Assembly: GCF_901709675.1 (NCBI RefSeq)
Contig: NC_051095.1
Location: forward strand, 25,552,456 to 25,616,455
Length of the DNA stretch: 64,000 nucleotides
Direction: 5' to 3'
Source: Syngnathus acus
Lineage: Eukaryota; Chordata; Actinopteri; Syngnathiformes; Syngnathidae
Positions 1-10,214 of the stretch are shown in pieces. The notes under the pieces are model-generated. The model saw only the letters and a program-made list of their open reading frames with translations, had not been told where the DNA came from and searched no databases. The first letter of the stretch is position 1, and each line of letters begins with the position of its first letter. The translations under genes and the position numbers were made by a program.

Positions 1-51
1 ATTGGTAGGGCATTCCAAAGCTCTGGAGCCCGAATAGAAAATGCTCTAGAC

Positions 52-606
52 CAGTGGTCCCCAACCACCGGGCCGCGGACCGGTACCGGTCCGTGGGTCA
101 CTTGGTACCGGGCCGCCAAGCCGTACAGAAAAAAACATTTTTTATCGACGATCAATTAATTCAGGTCAAGACACTCGTCCCGGTCACGTGACATGTTTCC
201 CCAGTCGAGCCCGCAAAGCTAATATGTGGCGACAGGCTAACTAACCAGGCAATGAAGCATTCAAAACTGCTTCAACACATGGAGACCAAGCATCCTGCAA
301 TAAAAGACAAACCTTAATCACTTCGGGTGTCATTGTCTCCGATTACGTCTAGATGGGACCGGCTCGTTTCTGAGAAACAAACTCAGTGCTCCCACTAATT
401 CAACGTAATGGTGAGTTTTATTTTTGTCATTTGTACTTGTTTTTATGTCAGTCGTATCATTTTATTTCATCGTATTTATATATTTATTATAAATGTATTA
501 TTTATTTATGTATATAAATGTATTATTTATTTATATAAATGCCGGTCCGCGAAAATATTTCTGACATGTAACCGGTCCGTGGCGCAAAAAAGGTTGGGGA
601 CCACTG
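52..606 (+). mobile_element. Non-autonomous hAT (BED type), copy 1
   Basis: The ends are inverted copies CAGTGGTCCCCAACC and GGTTGGGGACCACTG. The 8-bp target duplication is CTCTAGAC at 44-51 and CTCTTGAC at 607-614, with one mismatch. The inside keeps a decayed piece of a BED zinc-finger frame around 218-318 (ICGDRL-like then a HMETKHP-like stretch), which links it to the copies at 3111-3677 and 43960-46807. It sits in the 3' part of the L2-like LINE, so it is younger than that LINE. Confidence 0.9.
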
Positions 607-804
607 CTCTTGACCCTGCAGACATTTTCTTGGCCCTCGGTGTCGCTAAAAGACTAGCGTTTTGCGAACGAAGGTTACGAGACGGAACATAAGGAACAAC
701 TAGGTCGACGAGATATGAAGGCGCTAAGCCATGCAGTGATTTATAGGTTAATAGAAGAACCTTGAAGTCACATCTTAAATGGACCGGGAGCCAATATAAG
801 TTGG

Positions 805-2219
805 CTAATATTGGGTTATGTGATCAGATTTTCTTGTCCCTGAGAGCAGCCTTGCAGCAGCATTTTGTACTAACTGTAGACTTTTGATGCGGGACTTAGG
901 AAGACCAGAGAATAATACATTACAGTAGTCCAGGCGCGACGTGACGAACGCATGTATAATAGTTTCCGCATCACCGGTCGAGAGGATCAGACGAATCTTT
1001 GCAATATTACGAAGGTGAAAAAACGCAATTCTGGTTATATTCTTAATGTGCTTTTGAAAGGAGAGCGTTTGGTCAAATATTACCCCGAGATTAGTTACAG
1101 TATCGCTCTGAGTGATAGTACGGTTATCTATAGTTATAGTGGTTTCCTTAAATAAGTGTTGATAACGAGTTGGACCAATTATCAACATCTCAGTTTTATC
1201 TGGGTTAAGACGAAGGAAGTTGAGAGACATCCATTGCTTGATCTCCGCAAGGCACGCCTCAAGATTACAACAATCCCGCGGATCTGTCATCGATAGCGGC
1301 ATATATAATTGGGTGTCATCCGCGTAGCATTGAAAATTAGTATTATGTCCCCAAGCGGAATCATATAAATATTAAATAGAATTGGTCCGAATACCGATCC
1401 CTGTGGGACACCACACGTAACATTATAGAGCTCAGAGGACGTATTGCCATGGACCACTCGGTGCGTCCTGTCTGATAGATAGGAATGGAACCAGCCTAGT
1501 GCTGACCCTGAAATACCAACACAACTTTTAAGACGCCCTAATAAAATATCGAAGTCTACAGTGTCGAAGGCAGCACTAAGTTCGAGTAGTAACAATACAG
1601 ATGAAGTGTTTGAATCCATAGCTATGAGGAGATCATTAGTCACTTTAGCAAGTGCTGTCTCAGTGGAATGATTAGCTCTAAAACCAGACTGAAAAGAGTC
1701 ATATCGATTATTGGCGACCATGTAATCAATAAGCTGCTGCGCTACTACTTTTTCAAGAAGCTTTGCTATGAATGGGAGGTTTGAAACTGGCCTATAATTA
1801 CTGAGACAGTCCGGGTCAAGATTTGGTCGCTTCAGTAATGGTTTAATGATAGCGGTTTAAAAGGCTGTTGGCACTATCCCAGAGGAGACAGACAGATTGA
1901 TTATATTTAAGACGGACGGTCCCAAAATTTGAAATAATTCTTTAAGTAGTTTGGCTGGAAGAGGGTCGAGTAAACATGTTGTTTGTTTAGCCGCACTAAC
2001 CAATTGTGTAAGCCTTTCAAGGGACACGCTTTTAAAATTTGAGAGGGTTATTGCATGATCATCAGCGCTGGAAAACGGCGGTCTCGACTGGGCGATTGGA
2101 ATGGTATTCTTGATCTCGTCCCTAATGGATTCAATCTTTTGAGCAAAAAATTTCATGAACTCGTCAGCTGAGTGGAAGGAACTATCGGGGGTCGGCTGGC
2201 GTAGTGTCAGCTTTGCCAC
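805..2219 (-). pseudogene. L2-like LINE reverse transcriptase
   Basis: Three overlapping minus frames (2219-1857, 1721-1287, 1302-805) together read as an RT. The first carries LLDPLPAKLLKELF and a stop at SSGIVPTAF. The second carries the finger and palm motifs FRANHSTETALAK, LSAAFDTVDFDILL and GVPQGSVFGPILF. The third follows the catalytic YADD, encoded at 1315-1326, and continues with the thumb (LRLNPDKTEMLIIG, LGVIFDQTLSF, LDYCNVLFSGLP). At least two frameshifts and one stop separate the pieces. The YADD itself is intact. The RT would copy the element RNA at the nicked target site. Confidence 0.8.
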
Positions 2220-2457
2220 TGTAATAAATAGGTGTTTAGGATTGTTTTTATTGAGATTAATAACTTGCGAAAAATAACGAGTTTTTGCTAAGATTTCAGG
2301 AGACTGTCCTGATGGAAAACCTCAAGTTTGGTTAAACGCCATCTGCGCTCATGCTTTCTACATAATTGCTTAAGCGTACGTGTTTCATCTGTGAACCACA
2401 GAGTAGGCAATCTACGGCGAGTTTCCAGACGTCGCGGTGCCACAGAGTCGATGGCAT

Positions 2458-3096
2458 TTAACAATGTCGCATTGAATTAAGATTATCAATAGAGCCGATG
2501 TATGCGGGAAATATGGCGGTTGCCGGCAACAGTAACTCAGATAGCGCAGTTGCAGTCATGGAGTTAAAATTACGGCTCCTATAATTCTGATTGCTCTCTT
2601 GTCTTTGACAAGGAACTGAAATTTCAAATTTTATTAAGTAATGACCAGACAGAACAGTAGTGTATGGCAGTACTGCTATATTTGAGGTTGCAAGTCCTTG
2701 GGATAATACCAGGTCTAAGGTATTTCCATTCTTATGCGTTGCTGCCTGTACGGCTTGCGTAAAACCAAACGTATCAGTTAAAGTCTGAAACGCCGAAGTA
2801 AGTAGCTCTGACGGTAAATTCATGTGGATGTTAAAATCGCCCATGATAATTATATTATCCGCATTTGTCACTAGATCAGCCACGAATTCTGAAAATTCAT
2901 CCAGGAAGCCAGTGTAAGCCCCGGGTGGACGGTAAATAACAGCAAGATAAAATGACGGTAAAGCGGTGGATCGGACAGTGAGAACTTCAAATGTTTTAAA
3001 TACGTTGATCGAACGAGGCCTAAATCTAAGCTCGGAATTTGAGATGAGGGCGACACCCCCACCCTTTTTTCGAGGACGCGCCACATGCGAGCTCAC
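2458..3096 (-). pseudogene. L2-like LINE endonuclease domain
   Basis: This 212-residue frame is an apurinic/apyrimidinic-type endonuclease, the enzyme that nicks target DNA so the LINE can prime reverse transcription. It begins within the domain (KKGGGVALISN near residue 10), shows AVIYRPPG near residue 53, the catalytic-region motif IIMGDFNIHMN near residue 83, and TLDLVLSQ near residue 125. The SGHYLI stretch near residue 150 takes the place of the usual SDH motif, so a catalytic Asp position appears changed (GH for DH). The N-terminal third, with the conserved ET motif, is missing because the LINE ends near 3110. Confidence 0.8.
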
Positions 3097-3110
3097 AAAA
3101 TTTGGAGGCG

Positions 3111-3677
3111 AGCAAGAAACAGAGATGTTTGGAAAGCTTCTTCGGAAAGGGAAAAAAAGCCCAATGACACGGAAAAAGAAGAGGCTACGACTTCTAAGAA
3201 AAGGAAAGCTGCATTTAAAAGAACATTTCTGGAGTCCTACTTAAAATATGGATTTATCGCCACAGGTGACTCTGACGCGCCAAGCCCACTCTGCATAATA
3301 TGTGGCGACAGGCTAGCTAACGAGGCAATGAAGCCTTCAAAACTGCTTCGGCACATGGAGACCAAGTATCCTGCATTAAAAGACAAACTTTAACCACTTC
3401 GGGTGTCATTGTCTCCGATTACGCCTAGATGGGACTGGCTCGTTTCTGAGAAACAAGCTCAGTGCTCCCACTAATTCAACGTAATGGTGAGTTTTAATTT
3501 TATGTCGTTTATACTTGTTTTTATGCCAGTCGTAGCAATTTATTTCATCGTATTTATATATTTTATTATGACTGTATTATTTATATAAATGTATTATTTA
3601 TTTATATAAAGGCCGGTCCACGAAAATATTTCTGACACGTAACCGGTCCGTGGCGCAAAAAAGGTTGGGGACCACTG
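3111..3677 (+). mobile_element. hAT (BED type), copy 2, left end missing
   Basis: The right end GGTTGGGGACCACTG is intact at 3663-3677, but no left inverted repeat is found. The left boundary abuts the 5'-truncated L2-like LINE near 3110, where LINE coding on the minus strand stops. The frame at about 3111-3393 encodes a BED zinc finger: basic region KKRKAAFK, then YLKYGFIATGDSD, CIICGDRLANEAM and LLRHMETK (C-x2-C then H-x4 with the final His changed to Tyr, ETKYP). It resembles the N-terminus of ZBED/Buster-group transposases. The transposase core is missing. Confidence 0.8.
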
Positions 3678-3683
3678 GTCTAA

Positions 3684-3791
3684 TAGACGTCTATCCCGTA
3701 GACGTCTATAGTATAGACGTCTAATAGACGTCTATTAGACGCGTCTATGCTATAGACGTCTAATCTAATAGACGTCTATTAGACGTCAAAA
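3684..3791. repeat. Cluster of AGACGTCT palindromes
   Basis: About eight copies of the self-complementary core TAGACGTCTA (one variant TAGACGCGTCTA) lie within roughly 105 bases, with irregular spacing of 10-17 bases. The flanking bases are also often symmetric (CTAATAGACGTCTATTAG). A related piece, CTATAGACGTAATAG, reappears at 4117-4131, so the cluster may have been split by an insertion of 3792-4116. It has no coding potential. The class is unknown. Confidence 0.7.
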
Positions 3792-4515
<724 letters not shown>

Positions 4516-4591
4516 TTGCTTACTTGTTTGCTTAGGCGGTCCATTGTAGTCAAAGATGACGTAGCTTCCATTTTGTTGCTCTGGTCGGTGG

Positions 4592-5850
4592 CTATCGTTG
4601 CTGGTGACGATGCCACGCCATATGACTATGAAGTCCGATCCTGGAACCACACGTCCTGCCACAGTGGGGACATGTCAGGCCTGGATCAGGGGGCTGGGAT
4701 GGTTCTGGAATTGCAGGGTGGTGTCTTCGCCTCCGCTGTTCCCTCCGGTGTTGGTTCCGACACTCCTCCAGGTACATGACCCCGTCATGGCACAGCGAAC
4801 GGCACAGCGATCGATTGGCTGCAGCTGTCTCTAGTTCGTTGGGTTTGATGTTGCACCTCATCAATATCCCTTTCAGTTGGTCTTTGTACCGCAGCTTTTG
4901 TCCTCCGGGCTTTCTGCTGGCTGACAGGAGCTGACCATAAAGCATCTGACGAGGCAATCAGAGTCCTGGCATCCGGATTGTGTAACCAACCCACCGGAGT
5001 TGGCACTGTGCCAGTGTTGCCTCTATGCTTATGGACTCAGTGCGCTGTAAGATGTCCGTATGAGGGACTCAGTCCTGCCATGTGATGCCAAGGATGCGTT
5101 GGAGACGTCTGAAGTTAAATGCATCAAGGCAGCGGATGTGTCTGCGGTATATTGTCCAGGCTTCTGACCCATACAGCAGAGTTGAAACACACACCGCCCT
5201 GTAGACTGACACTTTCTTTGAGGTTCAAAGGTTGTTGTTTTCAAACACCTGAGAGCGCAGTCTTCCAAAGGCAGAGGAGGCTGAGTTGATACGAGCCTGG
5301 ATGTCATCATCGATCTGGCATGTTGGGGTCAGAGTACTGCCGAGGTAGCAAAACTGCTCAACGACCTTGAGGGGTGTGCCGCTGATGGTAAAGACAGGGG
5401 GTGTAGGGGATGGGGACCTCTCCTGGATGAGAACCTTTGTTTTCTGGGTGTTGATCACCAGACCTAGTGAGCGGTGGTGTCTAGTGCATGCTGCATGGCA
5501 TCAGGAGTGTGGGGGCGACGAGTGCGCAGTCGTCTGCATATTGCAGCTCCTGGATGTTGGTGTCTGTCATCTTCGTCTTTGCCTGTAGGCACCGGATGTT
5601 GAATAGGCTCCCATCCAGGTGAAATCCTTCGTGATGGACTGGCGGAATAGGAGTGTGGCTGCTGCCAGGAAAAGATTGAAGATCGCTGGGGCCAGCACAC
5701 ACCCCTGTTTCACCCCTACTTTCACGGGGAAAGAGGGGGACTGTTCACTGCCTACAAGTACACCCATCGTGAAACTGTTTTAGAATGCTGAGAAATTTGG
5801 GGGGGACACCAAACCTTCTGAGGATGCTCCAGAGCAGATCACGGTCAACT
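4592..5850 (-). pseudogene. CFDP2-like LINE, RT C-terminal part and zinc finger
   Basis: After the gap the RT resumes with TVDRDLLWSILRRFGVPPKF. It continues through [17 protein letters not shown] and the catalytic [11 protein letters not shown] (YADD at 5529-5540), then VEQFCYLGSTLT in the thumb region. At least four frames are needed, so there are several frameshifts. The last frame (4957-4592) ends with CPHCGRTCGSRIGLHSH, a Cys2-His2-like finger typical of the C-terminus of this LINE group, about 75 bases before the TG repeat. Confidence 0.8.
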
Positions 5851-5915
5851 GTGGCTATTTGCGGTACACAGTAAAAAAATGTGGCTCTTAGTCTCTGACT
5901 GGTTGGCCACCCCTG
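5851..5915. mobile_element. 65-bp hAT end fragment inside LINE
   Basis: The fragment ends in GGTTGGCCACCCCTG, the inverted repeat of the hAT at 24126-25275. Its inner end starts at GTGGCTATTTGCGG. No 8-bp duplication flanks it (GGTCAACT left, CACTAATG right). The LINE lacks about 150-200 RT residues at this point. A 63/65 identical piece lies at 35331-35395. Confidence 0.8.
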
Positions 5916-6755
5916 CACTAATGGATCAGAGGGGTTTATTTTATTGAGCAGTGAGTCGAAGTGCTCAGCCCAACGCTCAAGAATTTGTTGTTTATCCTTG
6001 AATAACACGTGCCCGTCTGCAGATTTTACTGGAGTGATGCTTCGCTTTTGTGGGCCATAGATGGATTTTGCAGCAGCGTAGAATGCGTAGGTGTTATTAG
6101 CACCTGCATATCCATGGATCACCTGGGCTTTTTTGAGCCACCACTCATTTTCCATGAGCCACAGTTGTTTCTGTGTCTCAGCTCTGATTGTTTTATAATG
6201 GTGGAGGAGTGATGGAGAGTGAGGGTTGGAGAGCAGGGCAGCATGGGCTTTACGCTTGGCGTCCAGCAGCTCCTGTATTTCTACGGAGCTGTTGTCGAAC
6301 CAGTCTCGATAGTCCTTCTGAGTAAAGCCGATGGTTTCAGAGGGAGCTTGGTGTAATGTTGACCTCAGTTTTGCCCACTCACTGTCCATGTCACAGGTGG
6401 TGCCGTAGTCCTCCAAGGTGGAAAGCCCCGCAGCCAGCTTGCTGCGGTAGTGAGATATGCACTCTGGAGAATCTAGGGCCCTGCAGTTCAGTCTCTTTCT
6501 TGGCTGCTGTTTCCTGTGCGGGGGGCGGATTTTCATCCTCATCTTGGATCCAATCAGCCGGTGGTCAGTCCAGCATTCAGCCCCACGCAGGGCCTTGGTT
6601 ATGCAGACATCTTGTCGATCTTGTTGCCATGTGATTATATAGTCCAGCAGGTGCCAATGTTTGGACCGTGGGTGCATCCAAGATGTTATGTATTTCTTTT
6701 TTAACTGAAACATTTTGTTAATGATGAGAAGTTGGTGCTCAGAGCACAGAGAGAG
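5916..6755 (-). pseudogene. CFDP2-like LINE, linker and RT start
   Basis: The frame continues from the endonuclease. It begins with the end of that domain (WMHPRSKHWHLLDYIITW, CWTDHRLIGSKM), then a long helical linker (DWFDNSSVEIQELLDAKRKAH, WLKKAQVIHGYA) and the pre-RT motif ILERWAEHFDSLLN. It breaks off at NPSDPLVQ where the 65-bp hAT fragment begins. The linker wording matches the second CFDP2-like LINE at 33.7-35.3 kb, which supports one family group. Confidence 0.75.
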
Positions 6756-6758
6756 GAG

Positions 6759-7415
6759 TCAAATACCGTTGTTGTTTATTTTCCCAGATCTATGAGGCCC
6801 GATTATTTTAGTCCAGAGCTTCGCATCTGTGCCAACTCGGGCATCGAAGTCACCTATGAGGACAAGCTTATCGGACTTAGGGACTCTGGATAGGGCAGCC
6901 GCAAGAGACTCGTAGAAGGCATCTTTGATGTTACTATCAGCATCCAGGGTAGGGTCATACGCACGGAGTAGCGTAGCAAACCGGCCTTTCACCAGGGGGA
7001 TACGCCAGGTCATGAGCCGTTCACTGATGCCTTGGGGGGACTCTGGGATGTTATTGAGTAGTTTGCTTTTTACAGCAAAACCAACTCCATGGAGCCTACG
7101 TTTGCCTTCCGGGAGACCCTTCCAGAAGAAGGTATAGCCTTCACCGACTTCTGTCAGGGAGTCTTCACCCGACAGCCGAGTTTTGCTGAGTGCTGCGATG
7201 TCGACATTGTACCTCTTGAGCTCATGTGCAATCAGCGCCGTCCGTCTATGAGGTCTCTCCGTCCTATCCTGCGTGTCAAGGAGGGTGCGGACATTCCAGG
7301 TAGCCAGGTGTATAGCCATATGCTTTCCTTTGTTATGTTTTCGACCGCAGTAGGGGAAGCCTTGGTGGCTGCGGTTTGCCACCCAGCTGTGAGGAACAGA
7401 CAATTTTTGGGTCAC
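6759..7415 (-). pseudogene. CFDP2-like LINE endonuclease
   Basis: This 218-residue frame contains LATWNVRTLLD near residue 37, HRRTALIAHELKRYNVDIAAL near residues 56-75, GEGYTFFWKG near residue 90 and VLIGDFDARVGTD near residue 186. Two substitutions hit conserved catalytic positions: the usual ETR reads KTR (SKTRL near residue 77), losing the metal-binding Glu, and GDFNAR reads GDFDAR. Frame continues past a stop near 6757 into LLSLCSEH and DYIITW, then TDHRLIGSK. It would nick target DNA in a working element; here it should be inactive. Confidence 0.8.
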
Positions 7416-7440
7416 CTTTTCCAGACCCTTCCCTAATTTG

Positions 7441-8212
7441 GGGTGAGCGGTGCGGACCCTAAATAGGGCTGCTCAGTCACATGGGCAGCTGCCGAAGGAC
7501 AATCATGTTCCTGATCCCAATCTTCACAACGACCATCACACCCATGCCGCCTCTGTGCAGGACTCAAGCTAGTAGCTTCCAGTCACATCCTTGACCTGAC
7601 CCGTTGCTTTATCCTGTCACCAGAGGACTTTTCAGAAGAAGCTGAAGCCTGTGCAAAGAGTGGTTTTGAGTGAGGGATGGCGCGCGCAGTTTCTTCCCCC
7701 ACAATCTTGGCCGCACCCACCATATTCCAGTGGCACGAGAGAAACTCGAGACGACCTTCAGGTGAGTGCAGTTTCAGGGGGACTGCCAGAGATCCAGTCA
7801 GCCAGAGATCCGGTCTGCTGGAAACCTGCCAATGTGTGTGTCCCCGGAGCACAGATTTTTCTTTTGGGGTTTACTCCCGTAGCCATACTGCCTCCCAGTT
7901 TAACCCACATGGCTGTGGGGTGCCTTCTTCTGCCGTTGTGGTGGTTCTCACACCCACCGTCTTCCACCTGCTCTGCCGTTGAGGTCTGGTGGTGGTGTTA
8001 GCACTAGCACTATCACTAGCACTAGGGTCTATTGGACTCCGCCTATGCCTGTCCCCAGGTGTAGGTTTGGGATCACTCTTAGTCTGGTCTCTACCCTTCG
8101 ACCTGTTCGGCTTGGGTGACCCTGCCAGGAGTGCAAGACTCCAGCCGACATAGCTCTCGGGGTCATTGAGACGCGCAAAGTGCCTCACCACGATAAGGTG
8201 GTAATCCCGTCG
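7441..8212 (-). other. 5' region of CFDP2-like LINE
   Basis: No long domain-bearing frame is seen. The 5'-most part, read on the minus strand, contains ACCACCTTATCGTGGT, a 5-bp stem with a 6-base loop, close to the 5' border at 8212. Similar openings are common in LINEs of this group. Whether it is a promoter or an RNA structure cannot be told from sequence alone. Confidence 0.5.
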
Positions 8213-8266
8213 ACACACGCACACACACACGCACGCACGCACGTACACACACACACACACACACAC
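8213..8266. repeat. CA/TG microsatellite, 5' side of LINE
   Basis: This is a CA tract with interspersed CG and CGTA units. It directly abuts the 5' border of the LINE and has the same repeat unit as the tract at the LINE's 3' border. Confidence 0.95.
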
Positions 8267-8810
8267 CGTCATATGCAATGAAGCACACAAGACAGGCAAG
8301 TGCACCCCTACACCATCAGCGACTCCCCGATGGTCGCAGCTTTTTGCGGCGACACTTGGAGCTTGGAGAGCAGGGCTTTGTCTGCCCATATGACACTAAT
8401 GGCCAATGGGAATATGATGAACTGTGTCCTTGCAGCTAATTGGCTTAGCAGTTCTAACACGCCTACGCCTCCCCTGCCATCATGAAAAGGGGAAAAACAA
8501 ATTCAATAGTTTTTATTATAAAGTCATTTTCCTTTTAACCAAAATCGGTGAATTTTTATATTTATTTTAAAACCGTAGACGATTCGCTTGGAGGAGCCAA
8601 CTTTCTGTCTAGCCTCCTCTGAGGATTGCGGAAACACACGGCTGCCTATGTTGACAGGCTATGCAGTTAGACTGAACTGCTCTCTGTCTTTATGTCGCTG
8701 TTTAAGTGTTCAAACACTGTCGCTATATTAACTAATTTCCGTAGTTAAGCTGGTGCATATAATATCTTGTGTTTTTTGTCATCTGTCTGTAATGTCATGT
8801 TTCTTTAGAT
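8267..8810. other. Unassigned stretch
   Basis: No gene is recognised. The part after about 8490 may belong with the decayed hAT coding fragment at 9370-9558, since both flank the 8811-9154 insertion, but no end could be defined. Confidence 0.3.
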
Positions 8811-9154
8811 CAGGGGTGCCCAAACTTTTTCAGCTCGCGAGCTACTTTTGAAATGACCAAGTCACAAAGATCTACCCACTAAAAAAATATATATATATAT
8901 ATGTCATCGTGAAAAAAAAGTCCTACTCCCATTCCCTATGAAAGTGATACTTCTTACGAGGGCCAGCTGCCCCACTCATTTTTATACCCTTTCTTAAGTT
9001 TAAGAGAAAAAACAGGGTTCTGACAATTGGAGGGAACTCGCGAGCTAGCGTGTTTGTGTTGTGTTGTTAGCGCCGTTGTTTGTACACGCGTCAAGTGCCA
9101 ATAGTGGCTTGGCGATCGACCGGTCGATCGCGATCGACGTATTGCGCACCTCTG
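8811..9154. mobile_element. hAT MITE with CTTTAGAT duplication
   Basis: The element begins CAGGGGTGCCCAAACTTTTT and ends GCGCACCTCTG, an imperfect inverted pair. The 8-bp duplication CTTTAGAT at 8803-8810 and 9155-9162 is perfect. The right end carries the symmetric run GATCGACCGGTCGATCGC. It is non-coding. Confidence 0.92.
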
Positions 9155-9369
9155 CTTTAGATTAACAAAACTGCTTTGAAACGAGATCTTACGGAGGCTA
9201 CGAAAAAAGGCAGGGGGTGCTAGTGATCCTGGGATGCTTCATGCACCTACCTGTAGAATAAGAGATCTCCAGTTCAAATTTACAGTGAACAACTGAGGAG
9301 CAGTCGTCCATTTGTTTCGTTTTACATTCGTTTTTTTTTTTTTTCTCCGTTTTTACATTTCGTTTAACA

Positions 9370-9558
9370 ATGGAGGATTACATATCCAAACGATTTTCAA
9401 CGATGGATTTTCGGTCGAAGCAGGAGGTCATCAGTAAAGGAAGAGCAACTCCGGAGTTAAAAGGTTTGATTCGGACAACGGGACTTCGGAGCATGTCTTT
9501 TCAAACGGAGTGGTGCGCACGATCGAAAACAAGTTTTCTATTCCATGTGCTTTATTGA
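9370..9558 (+). pseudogene. hAT transposase N-terminus (TTF-type), relic
   Basis: The 62-residue frame reads SKRFSTMDFRSKQEVISKG then RATPELKGLIRTTGLRSMSF and QTEWCARSKTSFLF. This wording matches the start of the TTF-type zinc-finger domain in a group of hAT transposases related to ZMYM1-like proteins (established family knowledge, recalled by eye). The Cys-rich part that should follow is missing or frameshifted and the frame ends at a stop. No catalytic core follows within the next kilobase. Confidence 0.5.
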
Positions 9559-9639
9559 GTGTTTTTATGTGTGAAGACTGCTGATATGAGATTTTAATTA
9601 AAATAGTTCAAATTAAATAATGAATAAGCCACACTAGAG

Positions 9640-10165
9640 CAGCGTTCCCCAACCTTTTTTGTGACACGGTTAGGTGCCGGACAAATTTTCCCGGGTTGAC
9701 GTCAGTGCCTCCCCAGTCATGAACCTCACCGCACGTCACTGGTGTCAACATATTGGCAGCACCTCAGACACACACAGACTGTCACGTCTCCGCCCCTCGA
9801 TCGCCAAGTGGATTAGAACTGCGTGTCTGCTTGTCACTCCTGATCGGATCGTCCTGTTCGCCCATCACAAAATTATAAAAGTCTTGTGCGGATGCCCTCG
9901 CACTGGGCAGCGGGGGCGTGTCAGACGGTCAGCATGGCAAGAGCAGAGCGGAGCCGTTGCACATTTACACTTTAAAATGACGAGCCGGTCACTGGAAGGT
10001 TACACTGTTCTGTGTGCTGTATCCGTGTTCTGATTGATCAGTTATGTTTGTATAAAATAATGAGAAGATTTGCACACATATGAACATGAAAACGTATGAG
10101 TTTGTCTAACTTAACAAAATATGTACACGTTGCTGTTTCACCCACTTCAGTAAGAAATGCTACAT
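9640..10165. mobile_element. hAT fragment, left end only
   Basis: It starts CAGCGTTCCCCAACC after CACTAGAG, which fits a hAT left end and target, but no right end was found. The inner part at about 9990-10150 matches 41430-41600 (ATGAACATGAAAA, GAATATGTACAC-like blocks), so it is a dispersed repeat. A 119-residue frame inside has no recognisable domain and is not called a gene. Confidence 0.6.
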
Positions 10166-10214
10166 GCTAAACTAGCAACCAAATGAGCTTATTATCTTAC
10201 TAGAGTTATTAGAT

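Larger units (their letters stand above)
1..3110 (-). mobile_element. L2/Maui-like LINE, partial, broken
   Basis: The minus strand reads as one non-LTR retrotransposon: endonuclease near 3096-2458, then reverse transcriptase from about 2219 to 805, then 3' UTR running off the left edge of the window. The wording of the RT (LSAAFDTVDFDILL, GVPQGSVFGPILFNIYM, CYADDTQLYMPL) is that of the L2 clade known from fish. The copy is split by a small hAT at 52-606 and its 5' side stops near 3110, where a truncated hAT begins. Several stops and frameshifts show it cannot be active. The clade call is inference from motifs; the LINE identity is clear. Confidence 0.85.
4516..8212 (-). mobile_element. CFDP2-like APE-type LINE, broken
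   Basis: On the minus strand this reads in order 5' region (8212-7441), endonuclease (7415-6759), linker and start of RT (6755-5916), RT palm and thumb (5850-5030) and a C-terminal zinc-finger region (4957-4592). The endonuclease resembles the family often labelled craniofacial development protein 2-like in fish annotations, which is LINE-derived and not a host gene. About 150-200 residues of RT are missing at 5851-5915, where a 65-bp hAT end fragment sits. The 3' end runs straight into TG repeats. The clade (RTE/RTEX group or a relative) was not settled. Confidence 0.85.

Noticed and set aside
3684-3791. CRISPR array
   Set aside because: The palindromes are only 8-10 bases with irregular short spacing, no spacers of uniform length, and the context is a vertebrate genome.
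6759-7415. Host craniofacial development protein 2 gene
   Set aside because: The similarity is to the LINE-derived endonuclease part; the frame continues into RT and lies in a LINE with broken catalytic residues.
8184-8203. HDV-like ribozyme at LINE 5' end
   Set aside because: A short hairpin ACCAC/GTGGT is visible, but the double-pseudoknot elements could not be found by eye.
9674-10033. 119-residue gene
   Set aside because: The frame lies in a dispersed hAT-associated repeat and has no domain.
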